A stretch of DNA of 64,000 nucleotides from Polaromonas sp. A23 (GTDB lineage: Bacteria > Pseudomonadota > Gammaproteobacteria > Burkholderiales > Burkholderiaceae_C), in the NCBI RefSeq assembly GCF_002001015.1, contig NZ_MUNO01000016.1, positions 19,518 to 83,517 of the forward strand, given 5' to 3'. Positions 36,730 through 44,935 of this stretch are shown here, piece by piece. Every line of letters begins with the position of its first letter. Position 1 is the first letter of the stretch. Under the pieces are notes generated by a model that worked only from the letters and a program-made list of their open reading frames with translations, made no database searches and was not told where the DNA came from. The translations under genes were made by a program, and so were the position numbers.

Positions 36730-37290
36730 CTACATTCGCCCCAGGTCCTGGATGGCGTCAACAATCATGCTGGAGCCTATGGCAATCAGCAGGATGTCAC
36801 CGGCGACGCGCACATATTTGTGTCCGGAAGGCGGCGCACCGAGCTGCACGACCACTGCATGCGGAACCGGATAAAACACGACGTCGCGTGGCAGCGGTTG
36901 GCCGATGGCCCATTTTTTGGCCTGGCCCGGAGGCATGCAGCCGTTGTTCTTTTTTGCCAGGCCGGGAGGACAGCGGCCCGCACTGTATTGCTTACCGTAG
37001 TACTCGCGTACCACCACACGTTGCTGGTCACCGAAGTAGCCGCCCACTTTGACATCTACCTGTGCCGGCTTGACCTGCTGACTGCCTTTGCTCGCCTTGC
37101 CAACCGGGCCGGGCCGGTTACCGCTATCGCCGCTATTACCTTGATCGCCGTCACGGGCCTTTTGCTCGTGTTTACCGCCTTTGCCCTGGCCTGCCCACTC
37201 TGGTTTCTGGGCAAAAGCCATGCTGGAAGCGAGGACCGCCATCATGACGACGGGGAGAAGGCGCTTGCTTGAAAAAAGGTGCAGGTTCAT
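36730..37290 (-). CDS. RcnB/CigR-like exported protein
   Basis: A 186-residue protein with a signal peptide (to about residue 27), a low-complexity Gly/Lys/Asp linker, and the C-terminal domain VVREYYGKQYSAGRCPPGLAKKNNGCMPPGQAKKW. It ends YVRVAGDILLIAIGSSMIVDAIQDL, which may be membrane-associated. This matches the RcnB/anti-virulence CigR-like family of the periplasm. RcnB in E. coli affects nickel/cobalt handling; whether this one does is unknown, though the genome region is nickel-dependent. It precedes the AraC gene by 13 bp. Confidence 0.85.
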   Translation of the reverse strand: MNLHLFSSKRLLPVVMMAVLASSMAFAQKPEWAGQGKGGKHEQKARDGDQGNSGDSGNRPGPVGKASKGSQQVKPAQVDVKVGGYFGDQQRVVVREYYGKQYSAGRCPPGLAKKNNGCMPPGQAKKWAIGQPLPRDVVFYPVPHAVVVQLGAPPSGHKYVRVAGDILLIAIGSSMIVDAIQDLGRM

Positions 37291-37498
37291 GGTGGTTACC
37301 TCTGAAGGGTTATGGTTTCAGCGGGCGGTTACACCGAGCTGGCCTTGGTTGCCTATTTATAACGTTCCCGCAGGCTTGGGGTTGGCTCCGGCAAGCGCGC
37401 AGATAGCGTTTTGCGGCCTTGTCCTACAAAAGTATGCATTTTTGGCAAACCGGCACGGACCTCCCGCAAGAAAAGCCGTTGCGGCCGCGGGTCACCGC

Positions 37499-38488
37499 TT
37501 ACAGCTTGCCCCAGTCCGAATAACTCACCAAGGCTGGCCGGGGCGCGTCCCCCAGCAGCGCGTGCAGCGAGACACACAGCTCGCTGAGGTCATTGGCCTT
37601 GCTGATGACAAGCGCCGCGCCTTCTTCCCGGGCTTTGGCTGTGAGGGCGGGGTCCATGTAACCGGAAATCAGGATGACGGGCAAGTCGGGATTGAGCAGC
37701 TTGACCTGTCTGAGCAGATCAAGGCCGGAGGAACCCTGCAGACGGTAGTCGGTGACCACAGCGTCGTAGCCGGAAGGGTTGGCCTGCAGCGCGGCCAGCG
37801 CTGCCTGGGCACTTTCGTGGCAGCTTACGCGAAAACCCGCGTCAGGCAAGGTGTCGCTGACCAGCACTCGCATGGGCTCATAGTCATCAACATAAAGAAC
37901 GTTGCGGGATCCGCTGGCGCCCGAGTCGATAAATGCCGGTGCCTCCAGCGGCACCGCCGTCGGCAGGTAAATGTCGAAAGCCGTTCCCTGACCCGGCTCC
38001 GCCGATACATGCACCATGCCATGGTGCTGCGCGATGATGCCGCGCACTTCTACCAGGGAAAGCCGGTGTGCGCTGACCGCCTGGCCGGCCGTCGGGGCCG
38101 GTGCGGGAATCAACTTGTGGAATGTGCCGACCGGCGCACGGTTGCTGTTGCTGATCATCAAACGGGCATAGCGCCTAGGCGGCAGGCCACCCTGCAGGTT
38201 GGCGGCGTCCGGGTCCAGCACAACCCGGTCGAGCAATACCTCAGTCATCTCGACAACAATTTGCGGCGCCACGCCCACGGTGGAATGCCACGCAACGATG
38301 CATGCACTGAGCAAGGCCAGCTCCAGCCGGTCCGCGTTGGCCCGCACGCTGGGATTTTCATGCGACAGCTCCAGCGCCAACCCGATTTCAGCGGGGAGGA
38401 GCGCACGGAAGCGCTCTAGCGCCCGGAGCACGATCGGCTCAAGCCTTTGGTTGTCAGCTTCTTCGGTGTACTGAGCGTCGGGCTGCAT
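37499..38488 (-). CDS. Incomplete kinase-like protein: HATPase-type domain plus receiver
   Basis: 329 residues. The first about 190 look like a degenerate HATPase domain (ALLSACIVAWHS, VEVRGIIAQHHGMVHVSAEPGQGTAFDIYLP). No DHp histidine (HExRxP) is present. A receiver follows at about 195-310 with VLYVDDYEPMRVL, phospho-site aspartate in VVTDYRLQGSSGLD, and LVISKANDL. It may act as a phosphate sink or an anti-kinase, or pair with another kinase of the window. It has no signal peptide or helix. It stands alone. Confidence 0.8.
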   Translation of the reverse strand: MQPDAQYTEEADNQRLEPIVLRALERFRALLPAEIGLALELSHENPSVRANADRLELALLSACIVAWHSTVGVAPQIVVEMTEVLLDRVVLDPDAANLQGGLPPRRYARLMISNSNRAPVGTFHKLIPAPAPTAGQAVSAHRLSLVEVRGIIAQHHGMVHVSAEPGQGTAFDIYLPTAVPLEAPAFIDSGASGSRNVLYVDDYEPMRVLVSDTLPDAGFRVSCHESAQAALAALQANPSGYDAVVTDYRLQGSSGLDLLRQVKLLNPDLPVILISGYMDPALTAKAREEGAALVISKANDLSELCVSLHALLGDAPRPALVSYSDWGKL

Positions 38489-38670
38489 GGGTCCTTTTCT
38501 GCCTTCTGCAAAAGGTGCACGCGGGCCCCGCCTGCGCGCTCTCGCGAAGACTAGGTCTTTTGATCTATTGCGTCAATTGTGGTTAATGCGTCTCGAACGG
38601 AGCTGCAAGGGGCGTCGATTCTCCCCCGTTGTCATTCGAGCCTCTGGGGCGCCTTTCCAGATATGAAATT

Positions 38671-38720
38671 GGCCATCTCCCCAGTAGGTACGGGCGCGAG
38701 CAGCTACTAATAAGATAGCA
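38671..38720 (-). repeat. Gene-end intergenic repeat, copy D
   Basis: On the minus strand it reads TAGTAGCTGCTCGCGCCCGT then ACTGGGGAGATGGCC, matching copy A. It lies 22 bp beyond the stop codon of the EF-hand gene. Confidence 0.55.
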
Positions 38721-38742
38721 AGAGGTGCATCTCCCGGGTGCT

Positions 38743-39081
38743 TCAAGGCGTCTTGGGCCGGTTCATGGCGCTTTCAAATTCCTCCAGCGACAGCGCATGG
38801 TCCTGGTCGGTGTCGGCGGCACTGAAGTGTTTGGCTACGTTGCGAAAGCCGGCTGCTTCTTCGCGGCTAACCCTGCCGTCCTTGTTGGCATCCATAAAAC
38901 TGAACGCACGCTCAATATCGGCGGCCGCGTAACGGGGGGCGGTGGTTGCGGCGACCTGCACCTGCGGTGCCGCAGGTGCTTCCGGCGTAGCCGTGTGGGC
39001 ATGGACGGCAACGGCCAGCAAAGAGGCGGTGGTGGCGACAAGCGCACAGAAGGTCCGCCTTGGGGTAGCGATCAAAGTCAT
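38743..39081 (-). CDS. Exported EF-hand calcium-binding protein
   Basis: A 112-residue protein with a signal peptide (cleavage near residue 28, after AVHA). Two EF-hand loops are visible: DANKDGRVSREE and DTDQDHALSLEE. The first is canonical; the second has His at the position usually Gly but retains the acidic ligands. It is probably a periplasmic calcium-binding protein. A repeat lies behind it. No operon partner is seen. Confidence 0.88.
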   Translation of the reverse strand: MTLIATPRRTFCALVATTASLLAVAVHAHTATPEAPAAPQVQVAATTAPRYAAADIERAFSFMDANKDGRVSREEAAGFRNVAKHFSAADTDQDHALSLEEFESAMNRPKTP

Positions 39082-39358
39082 CGGTTTCCTGTTTCATTCA
39101 ACATGAACACCATTGAACGCCGATCGCGAAACACGCGCCAGCATGTTTGCAGTATGTTTCCTGGCTTTACCTCCCGGCAGACAAGGGCATCGGGGCGCGC
39201 GCCTACGTGGTGCCGCTCGCCATGCCGGGTGGCGCTGTCACAGGCAGTAACCACAACCGGGCTGTTGCCTCCTCCAAATAGAGGAGGTCTTAAGGCTCAA
39301 AAATCCCCAAAATCGATTCACGCGGCGAGCTCATTGCCCGTTACCCAAGGAGACAGCC

Positions 39359-40459
39359 ATGCAAGACACTGACATTGCCCTGATCTGGGAGGATGCTGGT
39401 ACTTTCGACCGCACCCTCCGCGCCACGCCGGAACAACTCGCACGACTCAAGCGCAAGCAGGTCCGGCCCACCACCTACACGCGGCAGGCCTTGTTCGAGG
39501 CAATGGCCAAAGGCCAGCCCGCCGTGCTGACAGGCGTGCACGTTCCAGTCGCGGGCAGTGAAAAACTGGGCCTCGAAGCCGCGCTGCTCAAGCTGGTGGA
39601 CCGTGGTTTTGACGGCAAGCAGCGTGCCAATGCGCAGGTAGGCCCCAGCCAGCAGCGCAAGAGGCTGGGTGTTCACGAGCTGATGCGCAAGTGGCGCAAC
39701 CGCCGCAGCCTGGTCAGCGTCACCGACCTGCACGTTCGCGGCACCGCGCTGGAAAAACAGATCGACACCGCACAGTTGTCCGCCTTCAACCTGCTGCCGC
39801 AAGGGTCTGAAGACCTGCAACGCCAGGAGATGATGACCCTGGTCATAGGCGCCCGCGGCAACGTCACCGACTCCCACTCGGACGACCCCGACGGCAGTAA
39901 CCACTGCTTTCTGGGCCGCAAACTGTGGCTGGCCTGGGAAACTTTCGAAGGTATCAAGGCCGGCCTGCAGGACTGCGAGCGCGGGTTGGTGACCGGCCGG
40001 GCGCGTTTCAACCTGGACAGGTTCTGCGAGCTCAAAAGTGCCTGCTGGTGGACGGTAGGCCCTGGTGAAACCCTGTTTCTTCCAGGCAAGCTCACGCACA
40101 AGGTGGTGACGCTGGAGGCCTACATGGGCATCGGCAGCTTTTATGTTTCTCCCGTGAGTTGCCTGGACAGCCTGAGCCGCTGGTACCTGCACCAGCCTTT
40201 GTGGTCGCTGGACGACCGCAAGGGAGAAAACGCCGGCCTGGTCGACGAAATTGCGGGGACCATGCGGCAACAGCTGCAAAAACTCGCGCGCCAGTCGCCG
40301 GTGCGGCGCCAGCAGTGGGGGCTGGACTTTGTTCGCCTGGCGACAGACCGGTGGTCCCGTAACTGGTCGCGCCAGCAACGGCAAGCCTTGATGGAACGTG
40401 CGCCGTTTGTGCAGGTGATGGATGCGTTGCAACGCGTGGGGTCTGCTGCCAGCGCCTGA
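39359..40459 (+). CDS. JmjC/cupin-type Fe(II)/2-oxoglutarate oxygenase-like protein
   Basis: A 366-residue soluble protein. The metal-binding facial triad is visible as H173-x-D175 (TDSHSDDPDG) and the distal H247 in FLPGKLTHKVV, inside a double-stranded beta-helix (LWLAWETFEG, WWTVGPGETLFLPG). Proteins of this fold hydroxylate proteins or nucleic acids using 2-oxoglutarate. The ribosome site AAGGAGAC precedes the ATG. Substrate unknown. A hairpin GCCTCCTC/GAGGAGGT lies upstream near 39268-39290. Confidence 0.75.
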   Translation: MQDTDIALIWEDAGTFDRTLRATPEQLARLKRKQVRPTTYTRQALFEAMAKGQPAVLTGVHVPVAGSEKLGLEAALLKLVDRGFDGKQRANAQVGPSQQRKRLGVHELMRKWRNRRSLVSVTDLHVRGTALEKQIDTAQLSAFNLLPQGSEDLQRQEMMTLVIGARGNVTDSHSDDPDGSNHCFLGRKLWLAWETFEGIKAGLQDCERGLVTGRARFNLDRFCELKSACWWTVGPGETLFLPGKLTHKVVTLEAYMGIGSFYVSPVSCLDSLSRWYLHQPLWSLDDRKGENAGLVDEIAGTMRQQLQKLARQSPVRRQQWGLDFVRLATDRWSRNWSRQQRQALMERAPFVQVMDALQRVGSAASA

Positions 40460-40569
40460 TTGTTCCTGCCGGTCAATGGCGAAATGACGATTTCGAATGG
40501 GTAACCGGTGATCGGGTAACTTGGGCGGAGTCTGGTGCATGCTATGCGCTGGAAGCGTACAATGACTGC

Positions 40570-40890
40570 ATGCTGTTTGTGGAGCTCACCCCGTTCATCG
40601 CCTTCAGGGCGGCGCATTGGGCAGATGAGGAACTTCGCTCTTTGCAGAATCACCTGTTGGAAAACCCGAATGCAGGCGATGTGATTCGGGGGAGTTCGGG
40701 TTTGCGAAAACTGCGCTGGGCCGCTTCCGGGCGGGGCAAACGTGGCGGGGCCAGGGTTATTTATTACCACTACGTTTCAAATGAGCGTATCTATCTGATT
40801 TACGGCTACGTCAAAAACGAGCAAGAAGACCTGACGCCAGAGCAGATCAAGCTGTTGGCGCAATTGATGAAGGACATCACCCATGGATAA
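40570..40890 (+). CDS. RelE/HigB-type toxin
   Basis: A 106-residue protein of the RelE/ParE superfamily: FRAAHWADEELRSLQNHLLENPNAGDVI, GLRKLRWAASGRGKRGGARVIYYHYV and IYLIYGYVKNEQEDLTPEQ. This pattern fits HigB/RelE-like mRNA interferases that cleave mRNA on ribosomes. Toxin-first order and the 8 bp overlap with the following helix-turn-helix antitoxin gene fit a HigBA-type pair. The basic residues R64-K68 region is a plausible active or RNA-binding site. Confidence 0.9.
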   Translation: MLFVELTPFIAFRAAHWADEELRSLQNHLLENPNAGDVIRGSSGLRKLRWAASGRGKRGGARVIYYHYVSNERIYLIYGYVKNEQEDLTPEQIKLLAQLMKDITHG

Positions 40891-41173
40891 ACAACACTTC
40901 GACCAGCTCGTCAAGGGCGTCAAAGAAATGAAGCGCCATATCGCTGGCAAAACCGTGCGCGGTGCCATCGCGGAAGAACTGCCAACGCCGGATGTACGTG
41001 TCATCCGCGAGGCCGCGCATATCAGCCAGAGCCAGTTTGCGAAATTGATTGGTGTGAATCTGCGCACCCTGCAAAACTGGGAGCAACATCGCACGCGGCC
41101 AACTGGGCCAGCCAGGGCTTTGCTCAAGATTGTGGCTTCCAATCCGAAAGCTATTGAAGCGCTGCATTCTTGA
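40883..41173 (+). CDS. Helix-turn-helix antitoxin (HigA/NadS-like)
   Basis: A 96-residue protein with an XRE-type helix-turn-helix, VIREAAHISQSQFAKLIGVN, then LRTLQNWEQHRTRPTGPARALLKIV. It overlaps the toxin gene by 8 bp and would bind both the toxin and its own promoter. A decayed second copy of part of this gene lies immediately downstream (41239-41376), so the module has been duplicated and partly lost. Confidence 0.9.
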   Translation: MDKQHFDQLVKGVKEMKRHIAGKTVRGAIAEELPTPDVRVIREAAHISQSQFAKLIGVNLRTLQNWEQHRTRPTGPARALLKIVASNPKAIEALHS

Positions 41174-41238
41174 TGGCCGTGGCGCGTAGCGGCAGACGTT
41201 ACTACTTTGGTAGCGTTTGATTTGCCGTCGATGCTAGA

Positions 41239-41376
41239 TGGAAGACCTACCCATGTCCTTTCTCGCCCGGGGCCGATGCCTGCGTTATCTGCGAAGTCAC
41301 CCGGATCAGCCAGAGCTCGCTTGCAAACCAGTATGGTAGATCGAAGGCTTCGGATGAGCTGCTAGCGATATGGGTC
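41239..41376 (+). pseudogene. Decayed partial duplicate of the antitoxin gene
   Basis: Behind GAAGACCTACCC (compare EELP of the antitoxin) the frame reads DACVICEVTRISQSSLANQYG, matching DVRVIREAAHISQSQFAKLIG of the gene at 40883. It has no start and an interrupted front. Similarity ends near 41340. The rest of the region up to 41502 has no gene. Confidence 0.5.
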
Positions 41377-41502
41377 AACTGACTCTCTGCAGAGTGGCTT
41401 CTCTGAATCCAGATAGAGAATTACGGCACTCACACCCCACAATTGCACGATTCCAGATTTGAATTTTTATGCTATATAACTAACAGGCAAGTTGTTAGGT
41501 AT

Positions 41503-43875
41503 ATGGGGAGACATGGATTGAAAAAGAAGCAGAAGCAGCAAGTAGCCAAAAGTGCAATCGGTAACGAAAACTCGTTACTTGCTCCGCTTCTCGTGGATAG
41601 TGCGGCACTTAAAGCTTCTTTCGGACGAAAAAAGGAGATCCACGAATTTCAAACGATTGACATCGAGATGCGTCCCATCTTTGAGGAGGAGGGCTGGGAA
41701 ATCCACAAAGAGGGCGTGCGGCGCGTGCGCATAAAAAAGGTCAAGGAACTGCATGCTCAGTTAGAGGACCAAGTGTGGTCACTTTTTCGTCGGCTGGGAT
41801 ATCCAGAACTCAGCGGCGACGACTTTCAAATTCACTATCTGGATAGTGCTGGTGTTGCCCGTAGGAAGAGCATCGATATTTTTGCTAAAGACGACGAGAC
41901 AGTAATCGTTGCCATGTGCAGGTCTCGGGAATCACGCGGCAAAAAGACACTGCAGAAAGATCTTATTGATCTGGAGTCGATACAAAAACCACTGGCCAAT
42001 TCAATTAAGAAGCACTATGGGGCAAGCTTCAGACCAAAAATCATTTGGATGTGTGTTACGCAAAATATCATTTGGTCTGAACAGGATATAGAGCGTGCCA
42101 ATTCGGCCAACATCCGAGTAGTGACTGAGAACGAACTCCAATACTTCGATGCCTTTGCCAAGCACATGGGCCCCGCGGGTCGATTTCAGTTCTTGGCGGA
42201 ATTCTTAGAAGGGCAAGACATTCCAGAACTCACAGATGTCAAAGTCCCCGCAACAAAAGGAATGCTGGGAAACCATGTTTTCTATAGCTTTGTAACGACT
42301 CCTAGGCATCTCTTGAAGGTTGCCTTTGTAAACCATCAAGCGCTGAATCATCCGACAGGGCGCCCGACGTATCAACGGATGATCAGTCCCGCTCGCATTA
42401 AGGAGATCGGGGAGTTCATTCGAAAAGGTGGCTACTTCCCGACGAATCTTCTAGTCAATTTCACGGAAAAAAGCCGCTTTGATTTGTTGCCAAATAGAGA
42501 AAACTCACATGCCGCAATCAAATTCGGCTGGCTACATTTGCCGCACAAATATAAATCTGCCTGGGTAATTGATGGGCAGCATAGGCTTTATGGATATTCC
42601 CACTTGGAAGATCGATTTCTGGATCAAAGCATCGCCGTAATTGCATTCGAGAAGATGGCGACTACCCTAGAGGCGGAACTATTTGTCACGATCAACCAGA
42701 AGCAAAAGAGTGTGCAGAAAAGTGTAATTGTCTCTTTGCAATCAGATCTGAAGTGGGGTTCGAGTGACCCTAAGGAGCGTGCTTCTGCGTTAGCATCCAG
42801 GTTGGCCAAAACTCTCGCCTCCGACCCGACGAGCCCTTTTTTCCAGCGATTCTCCATCCAGGGGGTCACGGCCAAGGAAAATCAAAGCCTCACGATTCCA
42901 GAGCTGGTAAACGGTTTAAATCGATCAAATCTTCTCGGGCGTGCCTATCAAAAAAATTGGCTTTCTGGCGTTCTTTCGTCAAGCACGGACGACAAAACAG
43001 TGGACAGAGCGCGACGATTTCTCAATATCTATTTCTCCAAAGTTCGAGTGGCAAATCCCGAGCGTTGGGATGCAGCTAAGCAGGGGTATGTCGCGACAAA
43101 TCCTGGGGTTCGCGCCCACTTACTCCTCTTGTCGGAGGTGTTTAGACACATAGAGGAAAAACAACCGCAGGAACTGTCTCTCTTGGAGGTGGACGAGCTC
43201 ATGCAGACGATTGAAAAGTTCGTTTCCCCTGTGTTTGCGTTTCTGAAAGATGCCACCAATGCGGACCTCTATGACCGCTTTGCCCGAAAATTTGGCGAAG
43301 GCGGTGTTCGGGAGTATGCAGATAACTTAAACGAACTAATACACAAACAGTTTTCAAATTTTGGCTCGGAAGAGTTTTTGGAAAGACTGGAAAGAAAGTC
43401 AGCTGACCGAGTCCGAATTGCTAATCAAGATGTCATTGATCTCAGCAAGGTGTTAACTGATCACACGATTAATATTCTGAAAAAGCACTATGGAACTGCA
43501 GAAACCAGTTCTGGTGATAAAGCCTATTGGGAATTAGGCATCGAAAGCCCAAAAATCAAGGAAGAGGCCTATTCAAGGCAGCTGCAGGATAAAGATAAGG
43601 CCAAGGGAGGCAAAGAGAACTATTTGCAAATCCTTGATTTGAAAGCGATTGTCAAGCAGCGCTCAAACTGGCCTCTGTTTGAAAGTACTTTCAATATCCC
43701 ACTGCAAGGCGAAAAAGGAAAAACTTACTATCTTGATTGGATGGACAAATTTAATGAGCTTAGGCGCATACCAGCGCATCCCTCGTCTACAAGAGGTTAT
43801 TCAAAAGACGATCTAGAGTTCCTTCAGTTTCTTAAGTCGGAGTTTTATTCGAGGCTTGAGCGGGAAGGAAAATAG
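41503..43875 (+). CDS. DGQHR-domain protein with N-terminal restriction-nuclease-like fold
   Basis: 790 residues from the ATG at 41503 (a TTG at 41443 is a longer option). The DGQHR motif of DndB-like proteins is at 357-361 (AWVIDGQHRLYGYS), followed by FVTINQKQKSV. An N-terminal PD-(D/E)XK-like segment (SIDIFAKDDETVIV, D125) lacks the normal E-x-K: it reads M138-C139-R140. The C-terminal part is a helical domain without known motifs. The gene is clearly AT-richer than its neighbours. It abuts a Dam-type methylase gene, so the pair probably forms a mobile defence or modification unit; DGQHR proteins can regulate or supply DNA modification. Its precise role is unknown. Confidence 0.85.
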   Translation: MGRHGLKKKQKQQVAKSAIGNENSLLAPLLVDSAALKASFGRKKEIHEFQTIDIEMRPIFEEEGWEIHKEGVRRVRIKKVKELHAQLEDQVWSLFRRLGYPELSGDDFQIHYLDSAGVARRKSIDIFAKDDETVIVAMCRSRESRGKKTLQKDLIDLESIQKPLANSIKKHYGASFRPKIIWMCVTQNIIWSEQDIERANSANIRVVTENELQYFDAFAKHMGPAGRFQFLAEFLEGQDIPELTDVKVPATKGMLGNHVFYSFVTTPRHLLKVAFVNHQALNHPTGRPTYQRMISPARIKEIGEFIRKGGYFPTNLLVNFTEKSRFDLLPNRENSHAAIKFGWLHLPHKYKSAWVIDGQHRLYGYSHLEDRFLDQSIAVIAFEKMATTLEAELFVTINQKQKSVQKSVIVSLQSDLKWGSSDPKERASALASRLAKTLASDPTSPFFQRFSIQGVTAKENQSLTIPELVNGLNRSNLLGRAYQKNWLSGVLSSSTDDKTVDRARRFLNIYFSKVRVANPERWDAAKQGYVATNPGVRAHLLLLSEVFRHIEEKQPQELSLLEVDELMQTIEKFVSPVFAFLKDATNADLYDRFARKFGEGGVREYADNLNELIHKQFSNFGSEEFLERLERKSADRVRIANQDVIDLSKVLTDHTINILKKHYGTAETSSGDKAYWELGIESPKIKEEAYSRQLQDKDKAKGGKENYLQILDLKAIVKQRSNWPLFESTFNIPLQGEKGKTYYLDWMDKFNELRRIPAHPSSTRGYSKDDLEFLQFLKSEFYSRLEREGK

Positions 43876-44706
43876 ATGAAAAATGACCATTCTGTCGAGA
43901 AAATTGAAATAAAGCCCTTTCTGAAATGGGCCGGTGGAAAAAGATGGTTGATTGCTAAGCACGACGAATTGTTGCCGGATAATTTTCGTAATTACTATGA
44001 GCCGTTTTTGGGTAGTGGCGCTGTCTTTTTTTATCTTCAACCAGGCAAGTCGGTACTTGCAGACGTGAATCAAGAGCTGATCGATACCTACTCGGCGATA
44101 AAACAAGATTGGCAACGTGTTCAGGACTGTTTGATGACGCACCATCGAAACCACTCTACCGAATACTTTTACAGATTGAGGCAGCAAAAGCCGCGGACTG
44201 ATCACACAAAGGCCGCTCGTTTGATCTACTTGAATCGCACATGCTGGAATGGTCTTTATAGAGTAAATCTTCAAGGCACGTTCAACGTGCCAATTGGTAC
44301 GAAGGTTAATGTAATTTCTGACGAAGATCGTTATGACCAGACTTCCATGTTGCTCAAGAATGCCAATTTGCTTCGCTCTGATTTTGAAGCTGTGGTGGAT
44401 AAGGCTGGTCAGAATGACTTTTTGTTTGTTGACCCTCCTTATACGGTCAAACATAACTACAACGGGTTCATCAAATACAACGAAAACTTGTTCGCTTGGG
44501 AGGACCAAGTTCGCTTAAGGGATGCGCTAGTTCGTGCTGCTGCACGCGGCGCTAGGTTTTTGATGACAAATGCAAGCCATAGATCCGTAAAGGCTCTGTA
44601 TCGCGACTACTTTCAAATGATTGTTGTAGAACGTTCGAGTGTGATTTCAGGGAGTAACAGTGGCAGGGGTACCTACGAAGAGCTTCTAGTTCATCACGGT
44701 ATCTAG
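43876..44706 (+). CDS. DNA adenine methylase (D12 class, Dam-like)
   Basis: A 276-residue N6-adenine methyltransferase. FLKWAGGKRWL lies at 15-25, the SAM-binding FLGSGAVFF at 44-52, and the catalytic DPPY at 186-189, with NRTCWNGLYRVN between. It belongs to the D12/Dam alpha class; the likely recognition is GATC-like but this is not determined by the sequence alone. The start directly follows the DGQHR stop codon, with AAGGAAA as ribosome site, so it is translationally linked. It is AT-rich like its partner. It is probably the protecting half of a two-gene system. Confidence 0.92.
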   Translation: MKNDHSVEKIEIKPFLKWAGGKRWLIAKHDELLPDNFRNYYEPFLGSGAVFFYLQPGKSVLADVNQELIDTYSAIKQDWQRVQDCLMTHHRNHSTEYFYRLRQQKPRTDHTKAARLIYLNRTCWNGLYRVNLQGTFNVPIGTKVNVISDEDRYDQTSMLLKNANLLRSDFEAVVDKAGQNDFLFVDPPYTVKHNYNGFIKYNENLFAWEDQVRLRDALVRAAARGARFLMTNASHRSVKALYRDYFQMIVVERSSVISGSNSGRGTYEELLVHHGI

Positions 44707-44935
44707 GCGTGATGAATTGCGATGGGCGCGGACTTATATCCCCCGTCGTCAGCGATTTGTCGTTTGAGTGCATTCCCGCCATCGATTTTTCGGTAGCACC
44801 CATCCCGCATACGCCACCCGGCGTATTCCCCATTCCCCGGTCGGTCCCCAGAATCGCCTCATCGCTTCGTAAAAGCCTCCCCGGCGGCTTGTGCGGAGCG
44901 AAACGCGAACCACCTACCCACCCGGAGAAGCACAC

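Noticed and set aside
37181..38419. Long plus-strand frame of about 412 codons over the kinase/receiver gene
   Set aside because: The opposite strand encodes a receiver with all signature residues; this frame is Arg/Gln-rich and unlike a protein.
41503..44706. Complete phosphorothioate (Dnd) or BREX system
   Set aside because: No dndA, dndC, dndD, dndE, pglZ or brxL-like genes flank the pair; only the DGQHR motif is shared.
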